Shown here: positions 15,196 to 24,085 of the stretch, piece after piece
Layout: the number at the start of each line of letters is the position of its first letter
Position numbering within the stretch: position 1 is the stretch's first letter
DNA from: CAYXVJ01 sp050309435
Lineage (GTDB): Bacteria; Bacillota; Clostridia; Saccharofermentanales; Fastidiosipilaceae
DNA: 64,000 bases
Assembly: GCA_050309435.1 (NCBI GenBank)
Contig: JBNRMJ010000018.1
Span: forward strand, 45,738-109,737
Direction: 5' to 3'
Made by a program: the position numbers and the translations under genes
Notes under the pieces: model-generated
What the model was told of the DNA's origin: nothing
What the model saw: the letters and a program-made list of their open reading frames with translations, nothing else
The model's database searches: none

Positions 15196-16203
15196 ATGAT
15201 TAACAAGTTATATACCTATATTTCGGATACAAGTTACCCCTACTACAATCTGGCAACCGAAGAATGGCTGATGGAAAATGTTCCCGTTGATGCCGTTACC
15301 CTCTACCTCTGGCAGAACGACCGTACGGTCGTGGTTGGCCGTAATCAGAACTGCTGGGCCGAATGCCGCGTGGACGAACTGGAGGCCGACGGAGGTTATC
15401 TGGTCCGCCGTTTGTCGGGCGGAGGCAGTGTTTATCACGATACGCAGAATCTAAACCTCACCTTCGTGGCCAACGATAAGGATTACAACGTGGACCGTCA
15501 GCTGGAAGTGATTTTGACGGCTATGAGAAAGCTCGGACTCGCCGCAGAAAAAACCGGCAGAAACGATATCACGATCGACGGCCGCAAGTTCTCCGGAAAC
15601 GCTTTTTACCGATCTGGTGGAAAAAACTACCACCATGGCACGATTCTTGTTGACGTCGATACCACGGCCATGGCCCGATATCTGATGCCTTCGAAGGCTA
15701 AACTGGAAAGTAAAGGCGTGAGCTCCGTGAAGTCTCGCGTCGTCAACATCAAACAGCTGGTACCGGACCTGACGATCGACCTCTTGAAAGAAACGATGAT
15801 CGCAGCCTTCGAGGATGTCTACGGTCTGAAATCGGAGCCGATCCGTAAAGACGAGATCGACGAAGAGCGCATCAAGACGCGGGAAGCCTTCTTCTCGTCC
15901 TGGGACTGGAAGTTCGGGAAGAACGTGGCATTTAGTTTTGAAACAGAATCCATTCGTTTTCCCTGGGGCAGTGCGCAGGTACGCATGAACGTCGAAAAAG
16001 GCCTGATCAAGGATGCGAAAATCTACTCGGATGCGATGGATGCTCTTTTCATCGAAGGTTTAGCGCCTTATCTTATCAACCGGACCTTCGATGCCGCATC
16101 GATCCGGGGCGCTTTTAGCGAAATTTCTTTCGAAACAGAGGAGCAAGCCGTAGTGCTTCGTGATATAGTTGATTTGGTTTTGGGTCAAACCGAAACGAAG
16201 TAA
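15196..16203 (+). CDS. lplA: Lipoate-protein ligase
   Basis: 335-aa enzyme that activates free lipoate with ATP and attaches it to a lysine of lipoyl domains (glycine cleavage H protein or 2-oxoacid dehydrogenase E2). Family signatures are NLATEEWL, LYLWQNDRTVVVGRNQN, RRLSGGGSVYHD (near 78-89), TGRNDI, KFSGNAFYR, HHGTILVDVD and SKGVSSVKSRVVNI, in the right order, followed by the C-terminal accessory domain. ATG at 15196 fits the family N-terminus; an in-frame ATG at 15172 and TTG at 15169 lack a ribosome site. No lipoylated partner gene is intact in this window. Confidence 0.9.
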   Translation: MINKLYTYISDTSYPYYNLATEEWLMENVPVDAVTLYLWQNDRTVVVGRNQNCWAECRVDELEADGGYLVRRLSGGGSVYHDTQNLNLTFVANDKDYNVDRQLEVILTAMRKLGLAAEKTGRNDITIDGRKFSGNAFYRSGGKNYHHGTILVDVDTTAMARYLMPSKAKLESKGVSSVKSRVVNIKQLVPDLTIDLLKETMIAAFEDVYGLKSEPIRKDEIDEERIKTREAFFSSWDWKFGKNVAFSFETESIRFPWGSAQVRMNVEKGLIKDAKIYSDAMDALFIEGLAPYLINRTFDAASIRGAFSEISFETEEQAVVLRDIVDLVLGQTETK

Positions 16204-16224
16204 ACGATAGAAAACGGAGTAGTG

Positions 16225-16887
16225 ATGAAAAATATGAAGAAATGGACGAAACGTTCGGCTTGCGGCTTCCTGATGGCCGCACTGGCCGTGACCTTGATCG
16301 CCTGTACGGGCAACTCTTCAAAAGGCAGTTCCAAAAATGACAGAGACCTGAGTCAATTCAGCGCAGCACCCGGTTATACCGTCAGCGATGAAACCACGGA
16401 ACTTGTCGATATCGAAATGGCCGACGGACAGCATATCGTCGTCGAGCTTGATCCGCAGGTCGCGCCGATTACGGTGAAGAACTTTCAGGACCTCGTTGGT
16501 TCGGGCTTTTATGACGGTCTGACATTTCACCGTGTCATTTACGGTTTCATGATTCAAGGCGGGGATCCCCTGGGCACCGGCAGCGGCGGTTCGAGCAAGA
16601 CCATCAAGGGCGAGTTTTCCGCCAACGGCGTGAAGAACAACCTGTCTCACGAGCGCGGTGTCATTTCTATGGCCCGCTCGAAGAATATGAACTCCGCCTC
16701 GTCTCAGTTCTTTATCGTGCACATCACCAGCCCGCATCTGGACGGCAACTATGCCGCTTTCGGCCGTGTCGTCTATGGTCTGGATGTCGTTGATCAAATT
16801 GTCACCGTTCCCGTCGACCAAAACGACAAGCCTCTTAAAGATGTGGTCATGAAGGCCGTTTACTTCGTCACCGAAGACAAGGACTGA
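16225..16887 (+). CDS. Cyclophilin-type peptidyl-prolyl isomerase lipoprotein
   Basis: 220-aa secreted foldase. A basic start, a hydrophobic stretch and the lipobox LIAC (Cys27) predict a lipoprotein on the outer face of the membrane; a Ser/Lys-rich linker follows. The cyclophilin domain has FHRVIYGFMIQGGDP, the RGVISMARS region, SSQFFIVH and LDGNYAAFGRV, which include the catalytic Arg (FHR) and peptide-binding residues. It would speed proline isomerisation in exported proteins. GGAG is five bases before ATG 16225; GTG 16222 and ATG 16234 are alternatives. The last 28 bases overlap the 3' end of the convergent MATE gene. Confidence 0.92.
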   Translation: MKNMKKWTKRSACGFLMAALAVTLIACTGNSSKGSSKNDRDLSQFSAAPGYTVSDETTELVDIEMADGQHIVVELDPQVAPITVKNFQDLVGSGFYDGLTFHRVIYGFMIQGGDPLGTGSGGSSKTIKGEFSANGVKNNLSHERGVISMARSKNMNSASSQFFIVHITSPHLDGNYAAFGRVVYGLDVVDQIVTVPVDQNDKPLKDVVMKAVYFVTEDKD

Positions 16888-18287
16888 TCCGCTTCGCTTT
16901 CGTCTCCTCGGGTGAGGTTTCGTATCCACTTGTAGCGATTGGCTTTCACCACGGCGACGGCGCACTTCAGGACCTGATCGCTTTCGAGGCAGGCCAGAAC
17001 AACCCAGACCGGAGCATGAAGCACATAGGACGCCAGGAGCGAAAGCGGCATGACGACGATCCAGCAGAAAATCAAATCGTTAAAGAGAACAAAGGAGGTC
17101 TGACCGCCGGCTCTCACGATACCGGTCAGTACAGAGGATTGATAAGCCGTACCGATGATCGTGACGGATAAGACGAGCATATACTGCCCGGCGATCTCTC
17201 TGGCTCCGTCCGAGATATTCGGATAGAGCATTAAAAACGGTTCTCTTAGAGCCAGTAATATCAGACTATGAATAACCCCGAGCACAAGGAAGCAGATCTG
17301 AAAGGATCTTGTCATCTGTTTGAGCCGGGGTATTTCATTGGCCCCGACGGCCCGTCCGATCTCAATCGAGATGACATCACGGAAGGCATAGACGAAGACC
17401 GCGACGAAAGAAAAGAGCGTCAGGGACATACTGACTGCAGCCGTGGCTTCGCTGCCCAGATGGCCGCGAATCGAACTTCTGGCCACGACATTGATACCCC
17501 AGGTCAAATCCCCGATGATCACCGGTATGCCATAACGAATAAAGTCTCCCGCCAGCACGCGATCGAAAGCCTTGAGGTGAGAAATTCGAAAGCCCAGGCG
17601 TTCGTCTTTTTTCAGTAAGTAGTAACTTACAATGGCAAAGCCCGCTATCCGCACGATTAAAGTCGAGAGACCCGCGCCGGCCAGTCCGAGGTCCAGCTGA
17701 AAAATCAAGATCGGATTGAGAATCAGCTTCAAAAGCAGAGCGATGCCCGTTACCAAAGTGCCCAGGCGCATCACCTGAACGATGCGAAGCGTGGCGATGA
17801 ACATACTTTGGGTAACGAGAAAAATATAAGAAAAACTGGTTAAGCGAAGATAGGGAATGCCGGCCTCGGCGACGGACGCTTCGTTAGTCAGCAGCCCGAG
17901 AACCCGGGAAGGGAAGAGGCCGTAAATCAAGGCGAAAACAGCCGCCGCAATCGTGCCGATTCTCCAGGCGATGGACGTGACCTGCCGCACCCTGGGTTTA
18001 TCCTGACGTCCCCAGTACTGACTGCCCAGAATCAGGATGGACGCCGTCAGGCCCAGGTTCAGACAGGCCTGCACCTGATTCGCCTGGTTGGAGAGGTAGG
18101 CTGCCGAAACCGCAATGTCTCCCAGCCGGCCCAGCGAAATATTGTCGACGAGCTCGACGGAAACCGTGAGCAGATTCTGCAGAGCGATCGGTACCGCCAG
18201 CAGTAAGAGACGAATGTAAAAAGACTTGTCCGTAATCCAGCGGCTCTCTTTCAGGCCAATGTCCGCCGTCTTGCTCATATCTGCCAT
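16860..18287 (-). CDS. MATE-family efflux transporter
   Basis: 475-aa membrane protein with twelve hydrophobic helices in two six-helix halves, typical of MATE (NorM/DinF-like) exporters that expel cationic drugs or metabolites by Na+ or H+ antiport. The first half starts with LAVPIALQNLLTVSVELVD and includes AAYLSNQANQ, a recognisable MATE pattern. Its 3' end runs 28 bases into the cyclophilin gene on the other strand. The start has only a weak ribosome site; an internal ATG three codons later is possible. Substrate unknown. Confidence 0.9.
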   Translation of the reverse strand: MADMSKTADIGLKESRWITDKSFYIRLLLLAVPIALQNLLTVSVELVDNISLGRLGDIAVSAAYLSNQANQVQACLNLGLTASILILGSQYWGRQDKPRVRQVTSIAWRIGTIAAAVFALIYGLFPSRVLGLLTNEASVAEAGIPYLRLTSFSYIFLVTQSMFIATLRIVQVMRLGTLVTGIALLLKLILNPILIFQLDLGLAGAGLSTLIVRIAGFAIVSYYLLKKDERLGFRISHLKAFDRVLAGDFIRYGIPVIIGDLTWGINVVARSSIRGHLGSEATAAVSMSLTLFSFVAVFVYAFRDVISIEIGRAVGANEIPRLKQMTRSFQICFLVLGVIHSLILLALREPFLMLYPNISDGAREIAGQYMLVLSVTIIGTAYQSSVLTGIVRAGGQTSFVLFNDLIFCWIVVMPLSLLASYVLHAPVWVVLACLESDQVLKCAVAVVKANRYKWIRNLTRGDESEADQSLSSVTK

Positions 18288-18438
18288 ATAACTTGCAGCC
18301 TTTCTGCATCGAGTTTAATCCTTGTCGATCGACTCGATATACTTCGCATACAGCATAGCTATTTTGACGATTTCCAACAAGCAGGTAAAAGAACTTATCT
18401 TCGGACATCGGGCGCTTCCTTTGCCACGTTGATATAGC

Positions 18439-18468
18439 TTGCCAAAATCAACTCCGTGATGTTAAAAT
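18439..18468 (+). promoter_or_regulatory. Possible secG promoter
   Basis: TTGCCA (18439-18444) and TAAAAT (18463-18468) with an 18-base spacer, 40 bases upstream of the secG start. Confidence 0.4.
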
Positions 18469-18507
18469 GTCGTGTAGTGTCTGTATAGGACTTGGAGGTA
18501 TACATAA

Positions 18508-18750
18508 ATGCAAGGATTCGCCATCGCGCTCGCCGTTATCGATGTCATTGTGGGCATCGCACTCGTAGCTCTTGTTATCATGCAGGAGGGTAATTCTCAG
18601 GGACTGGGAACGCTGGGCGGCAGCACCGAAACCTTTTACGGTAAGAATAAGGGTCGCGCTTTAGACGTGCTTATGAAGAAAGTCACCTCGATTTTGGCGA
18701 TTGCATTCGCTGTGATCACGATTATTCTCTTCGCTTTAACCTCGATTTAA
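18508..18750 (+). CDS. secG: Preprotein translocase subunit SecG
   Basis: 80-aa two-helix membrane protein. Helix one (about 3-26) is followed by the conserved loop VIMQEGNSQGLGTLGGS, then a short polar stretch and helix two (about 56-78). SecG aids SecYE/SecA during protein export. GGAGG lies nine bases before the ATG. The gene precedes rnr, as in many Bacillota, but here a terminator hairpin separates them. Confidence 0.95.
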   Translation: MQGFAIALAVIDVIVGIALVALVIMQEGNSQGLGTLGGSTETFYGKNKGRALDVLMKKVTSILAIAFAVITIILFALTSI

Positions 18751-18802
18751 GGCTTAAAGCAGCAGGATCCGAAGATCCGCTTGCATCGAACCAATGTATA
18801 AC

Positions 18803-18854
18803 AGGTCTGTCAGCATTTTGCTTCACGGAAGCATACGGCTGAGAGACCTTTTTT
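18803..18854 (+). terminator. Terminator between secG and rnr
   Basis: AGGTCTGTCAGC pairs with GCTGAGAGACCT with one mismatch, inner loop about 23 bases, followed by TTTTTT. It suggests that rnr has its own promoter; a TATAAT at 18864-18869 lies just downstream, without a clear -35. Confidence 0.85.
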
Positions 18855-18921
18855 GATTTACGATATAATAAACGATATCGACGGATGCCATAAAAATGGC
18901 AAAGCAAACGAAGGAGCGAAT

Positions 18922-20853
18922 ATGGCCATTCGGGTAGGAATACTCAGAGAAGCAGAGCACGGCGGAACGGTTGAGACCACGGGTAAGAATCGTATCCCGC
19001 CGATCTATATCCCGCCTAAAGAATTGGGAGGGGCTCCTTTCGGCATGACTGTCGTCGTTGAACTGACCACCCAAGAGGACGATCCCGATCCCCGCGGACG
19101 CATCATGGAAGTGCTGGGTGATCCCATGCGTCCCGACGTAGCGATTACGGCGATTATCCGGGATCACGGTCTACGAACGGATTTCCCGCGCGGTGTCTTG
19201 CAGGCGGCTGCACGGGTACCCGCGGAACTGAGCGAGGAGACGATTCAAGAGGAGATCAGGCGCGGCCGTAAGGATCTTCGGACCCTTCGTACGATTACGA
19301 TCGACGGTAAAGACGCCAAAGATCTGGACGATGCCATTTCCATTCAGGAGCTGCCGGAAGGCGGTTTCCGGCTCTGGGTTCACATCGCGGACGTAACCCA
19401 TTATGTCAAAGAAGGCTCGTCCATGGACAAGGAAGCCCTGCTCAGGGGTAATTCCGTCTATCTGGTCGACCGGGTTCTGCCCATGTTGCCGCCTCGTCTT
19501 TCCAACGGTATCTGCAGCCTGAACCCGAATGTCGACCGTCTGACGCTAACCTGTCTGATGGAGATCTCGCCTGACGGCGTGACGGTAAAAAGCGAAGTAT
19601 TCGAGAGCATTATCCGCTCGGACCTTCGAGCCAACTACATCGATGTGTTCAGCGCACTGGAAACCTCGGATTCCGTGGAAGAGTATAAAGACATCATGGC
19701 CGAGCTTCGCATGATGCAGCGCTGCGCGACGCTTCTGGCTTCGCATCGCTCGCTTCAGGGCAACCTCGAATTCGCTTTCCCGGAGACGAAAGTGGATTTG
19801 GACGAAAACGGCAAGCCTGTCGCGATTTACGCCTACCCGACAAACGAAGCCAACGGGATCATCGAAGAGTTCATGATCGCCGCCAACCAGGCGGTTGCGA
19901 AGATCTTTACGGCCAAGGACGCTCCCTTCCTCTATCGCGTTCACGAAAATCCGGATCCCGAGAAACTGCAGCGCTTTGTCACGATGGCCAAACTCCTGAA
20001 CGTCAAAGTTAATTTCAGAGGCGGGATTCCGACCACCCGGCAACTTGCCGAAGTCCTGCGTAAAGTCAGATCCACCCCCTACGAAGGAATTTTGTCGCAG
20101 CTCCTCCTGCAGTCTCTGGCCAAGGCCCGCTACAGCCACGAACCGCTGGGTCACTACGGTCTTGGTATCAGCGATTACTCTCATTTCACTTCGCCGATCC
20201 GCCGTTATCCGGACTTGTTTATCCATCGGGTGATCAAGGGTTATTTGAATAATCAGAAGAGCATCAGGAAATGGCGTAATCTGGCACCGGAAGTGGCCGA
20301 GCAATGTTCGGCCACCGAACGCGAAGCGATGTACGCCGAATACGACACGGTCGATCAGAAGGTTGCCGAATACATGAGCGAACGTCTGGGCGAGCATTTC
20401 GAAGCGAGAGTGTCCGGCATGATCGATGCAGGTATTTTTGTGATCCTGGACAGTACGGTCGAGGGCATGATACCGTTTCGTACGATGAACGACTACTTCG
20501 TCTTCGATCCGGACAGCCTGACGGCCAGAGGTCAGCGAAGCGGCCGTGTTTTCAAGATCGGCGACAAGCTGGAAGTGGTGATCGCCAGGGCGGATTTGAT
20601 TCGCAGGCAGGTGGATTTCGCTCTGCCCGAAGACTGGGTTTATTTACAGAAAAAGGCTTCGCGCGATCAAGAAGGCAACGGAGGAAACGGCAGAAGAAAC
20701 GGCGGTTCGTCCAAGCCCCGGAAACAAAATAAGAACACATCCGGCCCCGAAAATCGCAAGCGCAAGTCAAAGGGAAGAAATGCTTTCAAGGCAGCGCCTA
20801 AAAGAGCTCCGAAAGGAAATATGAAGAAAAATAAAGGCAGAAAGAAGAAATAA
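18922..20853 (+). CDS. rnr: Ribonuclease R family exoribonuclease, short N-terminus
   Basis: 643-aa 3'-to-5' exoribonuclease of the RNB family, degrading structured RNA processively. A single cold-shock-like OB domain (about 1-95) leads into the RNB domain, with TIDGKDAKDLDDAISI carrying the catalytic aspartates, then FTSPIRRYPDLFIHR. An S1 domain follows (EARVSGMIDAGIFVILDS onward), then a Lys/Arg/Asn-rich tail. The N-terminal winged-helix and first OB domain of long RNase R proteins are absent (usual length 700-810). ATG 18922 is chosen because GAAGGAG lies five bases before it; the open frame further upstream has no ribosome site. Confidence 0.9.
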   Translation: MAIRVGILREAEHGGTVETTGKNRIPPIYIPPKELGGAPFGMTVVVELTTQEDDPDPRGRIMEVLGDPMRPDVAITAIIRDHGLRTDFPRGVLQAAARVPAELSEETIQEEIRRGRKDLRTLRTITIDGKDAKDLDDAISIQELPEGGFRLWVHIADVTHYVKEGSSMDKEALLRGNSVYLVDRVLPMLPPRLSNGICSLNPNVDRLTLTCLMEISPDGVTVKSEVFESIIRSDLRANYIDVFSALETSDSVEEYKDIMAELRMMQRCATLLASHRSLQGNLEFAFPETKVDLDENGKPVAIYAYPTNEANGIIEEFMIAANQAVAKIFTAKDAPFLYRVHENPDPEKLQRFVTMAKLLNVKVNFRGGIPTTRQLAEVLRKVRSTPYEGILSQLLLQSLAKARYSHEPLGHYGLGISDYSHFTSPIRRYPDLFIHRVIKGYLNNQKSIRKWRNLAPEVAEQCSATEREAMYAEYDTVDQKVAEYMSERLGEHFEARVSGMIDAGIFVILDSTVEGMIPFRTMNDYFVFDPDSLTARGQRSGRVFKIGDKLEVVIARADLIRRQVDFALPEDWVYLQKKASRDQEGNGGNGRRNGGSSKPRKQNKNTSGPENRKRKSKGRNAFKAAPKRAPKGNMKKNKGRKKK

Positions 20854-20880
20854 AGCTGTTTCTGCTATAATTTTAAACAG

Positions 20881-20909
20881 AGAAAAGAAGCCCGCAGCCG
20901 GGCTTCTTC
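20881..20909 (-). terminator. Terminator of the HPr-like gene
   Basis: AAGAAGCCCG / CGGGCTTCTT stem with a short loop. Read on the minus strand it ends in TTTTCT. It sits between the convergent rnr and HPr-like genes and may slow transcription from both sides. Confidence 0.8.
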
Positions 20910-20936
20910 AACCGGTAAACGCCCAAAAGCGTATCT

Positions 20937-21167
20937 TTAATTCAGTGCGAACGGACGCAGCTTTTCGACCAGGTCATCGGCGTTGTCGGCATGAATGTTG
21001 ACGCCGATCGGGTTGGCCAGATCCAGGCTGAAGATGCCCATGATGGATTTCGCATCGACGATGTAACGGCCCGATACCAGATCCACATCATAAACGTAGT
21101 CGTTGACGATACGAACGAATTCCTTGACATCATTGATTGATTTCAGCATAACGGATAAATTCGTCAC
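20937..21167 (-). CDS. HPr-family protein lacking the phosphorylated His
   Basis: 76-aa protein with the HPr fold pattern: VKEFVRIVNDYVYDVDLVSG, then YIVDAKSIMGIFSLDLANPI, which holds the conserved AKSIMG-like segment around the regulatory serine. The His15 motif of true phosphocarriers is missing, so it cannot pass phosphate in the sugar PTS. Such proteins are common in Clostridia and are presumed regulatory. The GTG start at 21167 is supported by GGAGG eight bases upstream. Divergent from mtaB, sharing a promoter region of about 95 bases. Confidence 0.8.
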   Translation of the reverse strand: MTNLSVMLKSINDVKEFVRIVNDYVYDVDLVSGRYIVDAKSIMGIFSLDLANPIGVNIHADNADDLVEKLRPFALN

Positions 21168-21261
21168 AGTAGAAACCTCCCTCGTAAGTTATAGATATTC
21201 TAGATCAGCATATCCGGCCGCACAAGCCGGCATCGTTACCAATCAAAAGGAGCTTAAGCCA

Positions 21262-22746
21262 TTGAACCAAGTCCCTGATAATTATTCTACCTCATTTAAG
21301 GCTTCGACGGAGCATGACTCTGCCAACTTAGCGGCAAGCGGACAAAATCGCGTCGCCGGCATGAATCTCGGCTGTAAGACCAACCGCTACGAGACGGATG
21401 CCGTTTTGGCGGACTTCATGGCTCTGGGTTATACACAGGTTGATTTCCACGAAGAAGCCGATATCTATATCATCAACACCTGCAGCGTGACCGGCGAAGC
21501 CGGACGTAAATCCGGCCAGATGGTTCGTCGAGCCAGAAAACAAAATCCAAACGCCGTCGTGATCGCCATGGGCTGTCATGTCGAACTCGGAGCCGAAAGC
21601 CTCGGTGCGGATATCCTGGTGGGCAACCGGGGGAAGACTCGCGTGCCGGCTCTCCTTCGGGAGTGGCTGGAGAAGAATCCCGCCGGACAAAAGAGCGAGC
21701 GGCTCAATTTCCGGGCGATCGCCGGCAGCCTGAACTCGGAGCGCGAACCGGATTACGAGGAGTTTAGTCCCCAAGTCGTTCAAAGCGAGAGCCGCGGCAT
21801 CATTAAAATCCAGGACGGCTGCAATAACTTCTGTACTTATTGTGCGATTCCCATGGCTCGCGGACGCGTTCGCAGCCGCTCGGAAGCGGCCATTTTAAAA
21901 GAAGTGGCAAACCTGGCCGAATACGGCTTTTCCGAAATGGTCTTAACCGGTATTCATATCTGCTCTTACGGGCAGGATTGGATCGAAAAAGCAGGAGACG
22001 GGGAAGACACTACCGGGATCAGCCATGCACCGATTCTTGATTTACTTGATAAAATGTCTTTGATCCCCGGTGTCAGACGTTTGCGTCTGGGCTCGGTGGA
22101 ACCCAAATCGGTCACAAAGGAGTTTGCGAGTCGTCTGGCTTTGATTCGAGGCTTGTGTCCGCATGTTCACCTCTCGCTTCAGAGCGGAGCCGAGCGTACC
22201 CTGGCCCGTATGAACAGACGTTATACAGCCGAAGAATACAGAAGAGCGGTTTTGGATCTCAAACTTGCTCTCCCGGGTATAAATCTCACGACCGATATCA
22301 TCGTCGGATTCCCCGGCGAAACAGAAGAGGATCATCGGGAGAGTCTTGCCTTTGCCGAGGAGATGGGTTTCGGACGCATTCATGTTTTTCGTTATTCGGT
22401 CAGAGAAGGAACCGCCGCGGCGAAGTTTAAAGACCGCGTAGCGGCCGACGTACTGGCCCGTCGCAGCGAGGACTTCCTTCGGCTGGCGACTCGTCTTCGC
22501 AGCAAACGTCAGGAAAGCCTCATCGGAAAGACGGCCGAATTGTTATTGGAAACAGAGCATCCGGACGGAAGCTGGATGGGTTATACCGAAGCTTATGATG
22601 TCAGCCGCGTGTATCTTAACGAGGAATTAAACGGGCAAAGCGGAGCCGAAGGCGATATCTGGGAAGTCGAAATCCTCTTTGCCAAAGGAGATGAACTGAT
22701 CTGCAAACCCCTGAGGAGAGTCGTTGCAAGTCGTTTTGATTCTTAA
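21262..22746 (+). CDS. mtaB: tRNA t6A37 methylthiotransferase MtaB
   Basis: 494-aa radical-SAM enzyme that adds a methylthio group to t6A at position 37 of ANN-decoding tRNAs. Order of parts: N-terminal UPF0004 domain (GCKTNRYETDA, IINTCSVTGEAGRKS, GCHVE; three cluster cysteines), radical-SAM motif GCNNFCTYCAIP (CxxxCxxC), TGIHICSYG, SLQSGAERTLARMNR, TTDIIVGFPGE, and a C-terminal TRAM-like domain. The start is taken as TTG 21262, since AAAAGGAG (21245-21252) lies nine bases upstream; a longer open frame reaches back into the divergent HPr-like gene and is rejected. This adds about 30 residues before the usual family start. Confidence 0.93.
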   Translation: MNQVPDNYSTSFKASTEHDSANLAASGQNRVAGMNLGCKTNRYETDAVLADFMALGYTQVDFHEEADIYIINTCSVTGEAGRKSGQMVRRARKQNPNAVVIAMGCHVELGAESLGADILVGNRGKTRVPALLREWLEKNPAGQKSERLNFRAIAGSLNSEREPDYEEFSPQVVQSESRGIIKIQDGCNNFCTYCAIPMARGRVRSRSEAAILKEVANLAEYGFSEMVLTGIHICSYGQDWIEKAGDGEDTTGISHAPILDLLDKMSLIPGVRRLRLGSVEPKSVTKEFASRLALIRGLCPHVHLSLQSGAERTLARMNRRYTAEEYRRAVLDLKLALPGINLTTDIIVGFPGETEEDHRESLAFAEEMGFGRIHVFRYSVREGTAAAKFKDRVAADVLARRSEDFLRLATRLRSKRQESLIGKTAELLLETEHPDGSWMGYTEAYDVSRVYLNEELNGQSGAEGDIWEVEILFAKGDELICKPLRRVVASRFDS

Positions 22747-22883
22747 TGTTTCATTTAATGTGCCAGCCTAATGATCCATGATCCCGAGTTTGTGCTAGAA
22801 TAAATCTAACTAGACGGGCGTGTGGCGGATAGCGCATGACCGATGCGATGCCGGACCTGCACGGTCGACAGGAGGACATAAGC

Positions 22884-23156
22884 GTGGAGTACAACGAGAC
22901 GACGAAATTTGAAATGAACTTCGATCAATCAGACGAAGTGAGATCGATTATCACGGAAGTATTATTAGCCTTGAAGGAAAAAGGATACAATCCCATCAAC
23001 CAGCTGGTCGGGTACTTTTTATCGGGCGATCCTACTTACATCACCAACCATAAAGGCGCTCGTGCCATCATTCGCCGTATGGAGCGCGATGAATTGCTGG
23101 AAGTGATTCTGGGCGATTACATCAAGAAGCTGGAGAACAGCGGCAAGCATGAGTAA
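22884..23156 (+). CDS. ireB: IreB family regulatory protein (UPF0297)
   Basis: 90-aa protein with family hallmarks TKFEMNF, LKEKGYNPINQLVGYFLSGDPTYI (split around residues 32-56) and ERDELLEVILGDYI. In Enterococcus IreB is a substrate of the Ser/Thr kinase IreK and tunes cephalosporin resistance; in other Firmicutes the role is less clear. The GTG start at 22884 has GGAGG (22871-22875) eight bases upstream, while upstream in-frame ATGs have none and would give an over-long protein. Overlaps ruvX by eight bases, the classic ireB-ruvX arrangement. Confidence 0.92.
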   Translation: MEYNETTKFEMNFDQSDEVRSIITEVLLALKEKGYNPINQLVGYFLSGDPTYITNHKGARAIIRRMERDELLEVILGDYIKKLENSGKHE

Positions 23157-23577
23157 GCCATTGGGACGGGCCATGGGCATCGACTATGGCATGGCCCGGA
23201 TCGGTGTTGCCGTGAGCGACCCGCTGAGAATTACCGCGCGGGGCGTTGAAACCATCAATTGGAACGGCCGTGATATGGACTGGGCACTGGACAGGATATG
23301 CGATCTGGCCCGCGAGTATCAGATAGTCGATCTGGTTATGGGTCTGCCCAGAAGAACAGACGGCTTAAGCAGTTCCAGCGAAACGGCTGCCAGGGAAATA
23401 GCCGCTATCCTCGAAGAACGTTTAGGTCTGAAAGTGATATTCAGAGACGAACGCTTTACGACGGTTCTGGCCACGAGAGTGCTGCATGAAGTAGATTACA
23501 AAAAGAGCAAGCGGAAGGTGATCGATCAGGTCGCCGCAGAAATTATTTTGCAGGATTATTTGAACAGTTCGGTCTGA
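23149..23577 (+). CDS. ruvX: Putative Holliday junction resolvase RuvX/YqgF
   Basis: 142-aa RNase H-fold nuclease. Motifs are MGIDYGMARIGVAVSDP (first catalytic Asp), IVDLVMGLPRRTDG, FRDERFTT with a catalytic Glu/Asp, and VIDQVAAEIILQDYL with the last Asp. The family is linked to Holliday junction cleavage and to 16S rRNA 5'-end maturation. It starts inside the end of ireB, so the two are translationally coupled. Confidence 0.93.
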   Translation: MSKPLGRAMGIDYGMARIGVAVSDPLRITARGVETINWNGRDMDWALDRICDLAREYQIVDLVMGLPRRTDGLSSSSETAAREIAAILEERLGLKVIFRDERFTTVLATRVLHEVDYKKSKRKVIDQVAAEIILQDYLNSSV

Positions 23578-23594
23578 GGAAATCCTGTCTGCTG

Positions 23595-23603
23595 TGATAT
23601 AAT
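23595..23603 (+). promoter_or_regulatory. Extended -10 promoter of the DUF1292 gene
   Basis: TGATATAAT: a consensus TATAAT (23598-23603) preceded by TG with one base between. No -35 is evident, as usual for extended -10 promoters. Confidence 0.5.
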
Positions 23604-23657
23604 GGGCAAGAATCGTGGCTTTGCTGTGATTATTAGATGAATATGGAGGATAAGCGG

Positions 23658-24065
23658 ATGTTAGTCAAAGTACTTTTTAGTGCGGATCATGGCCACGAAG
23701 GTCATGAGCATGACCATTCCCACCACGATCATGATCACCATGACCATGATCATGATCACGACCACCACCATCATGACGATGAAGATGGCGAACCCGTCGT
23801 GATTACGATGATTGATGAAGAAACGAATGAAGAATTCGAATTTGTTATCGCCGATGATTTTGAATTTGAAGGTGAAGTATATTGTGTTCTGGTAACACAA
23901 GATGATGATCCCGAGGCCGTGATTGTTCGCGTGGTAACACTCGAAGACGGTTCGGAAGGATTCCAGAGCCTCGACGAAGACGAGTTCGACCGCGTGGCGG
24001 CCGAGTACGATCGTTTGGTTGACGAAGCCGACGCCGAAGACGAGGACGAGGAAGACGAAGAGTAA
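23658..24065 (+). CDS. DUF1292 protein with a long His/Asp-rich N-terminal insert
   Basis: 135-aa, very acidic protein. Residues 11-45 are almost only His, Asp and Glu (HDHDHHDHDHDHDHHHHDDE within it). Then comes the DUF1292 core: VVITMIDEETNEEFEFVIAD, an EVYCVLV strand and the C-terminal FQSLDEDEFDRVAAEYDRL. An Asp/Glu tail follows. ATG 23658 is chosen since GGAGG (23645-23649) is eight bases before it. DUF1292 genes normally follow ireB-ruvX, as here. The His/Asp block could bind divalent metal such as Zn or Ni; that is inference. Its length and purity set it apart from usual DUF1292 proteins. Confidence 0.85.
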   Translation: MLVKVLFSADHGHEGHEHDHSHHDHDHHDHDHDHDHHHHDDEDGEPVVITMIDEETNEEFEFVIADDFEFEGEVYCVLVTQDDDPEAVIVRVVTLEDGSEGFQSLDEDEFDRVAAEYDRLVDEADAEDEDEEDEE

Positions 24066-24085
24066 TAAGACCAAAGGAGTCACAC

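Noticed and set aside
21103..21261. Longer N-terminus for mtaB
   Set aside because: It would run through the 5' end of the divergent HPr-like gene, whereas TTG at 21262 has a strong AAAAGGAG site at the right distance.
23690..23785. Regular CATGAC/CACGAT-like repetition that could pass for a short tandem-repeat locus
   Set aside because: It is the coding sequence of the His/Asp block in frame with the DUF1292 core.
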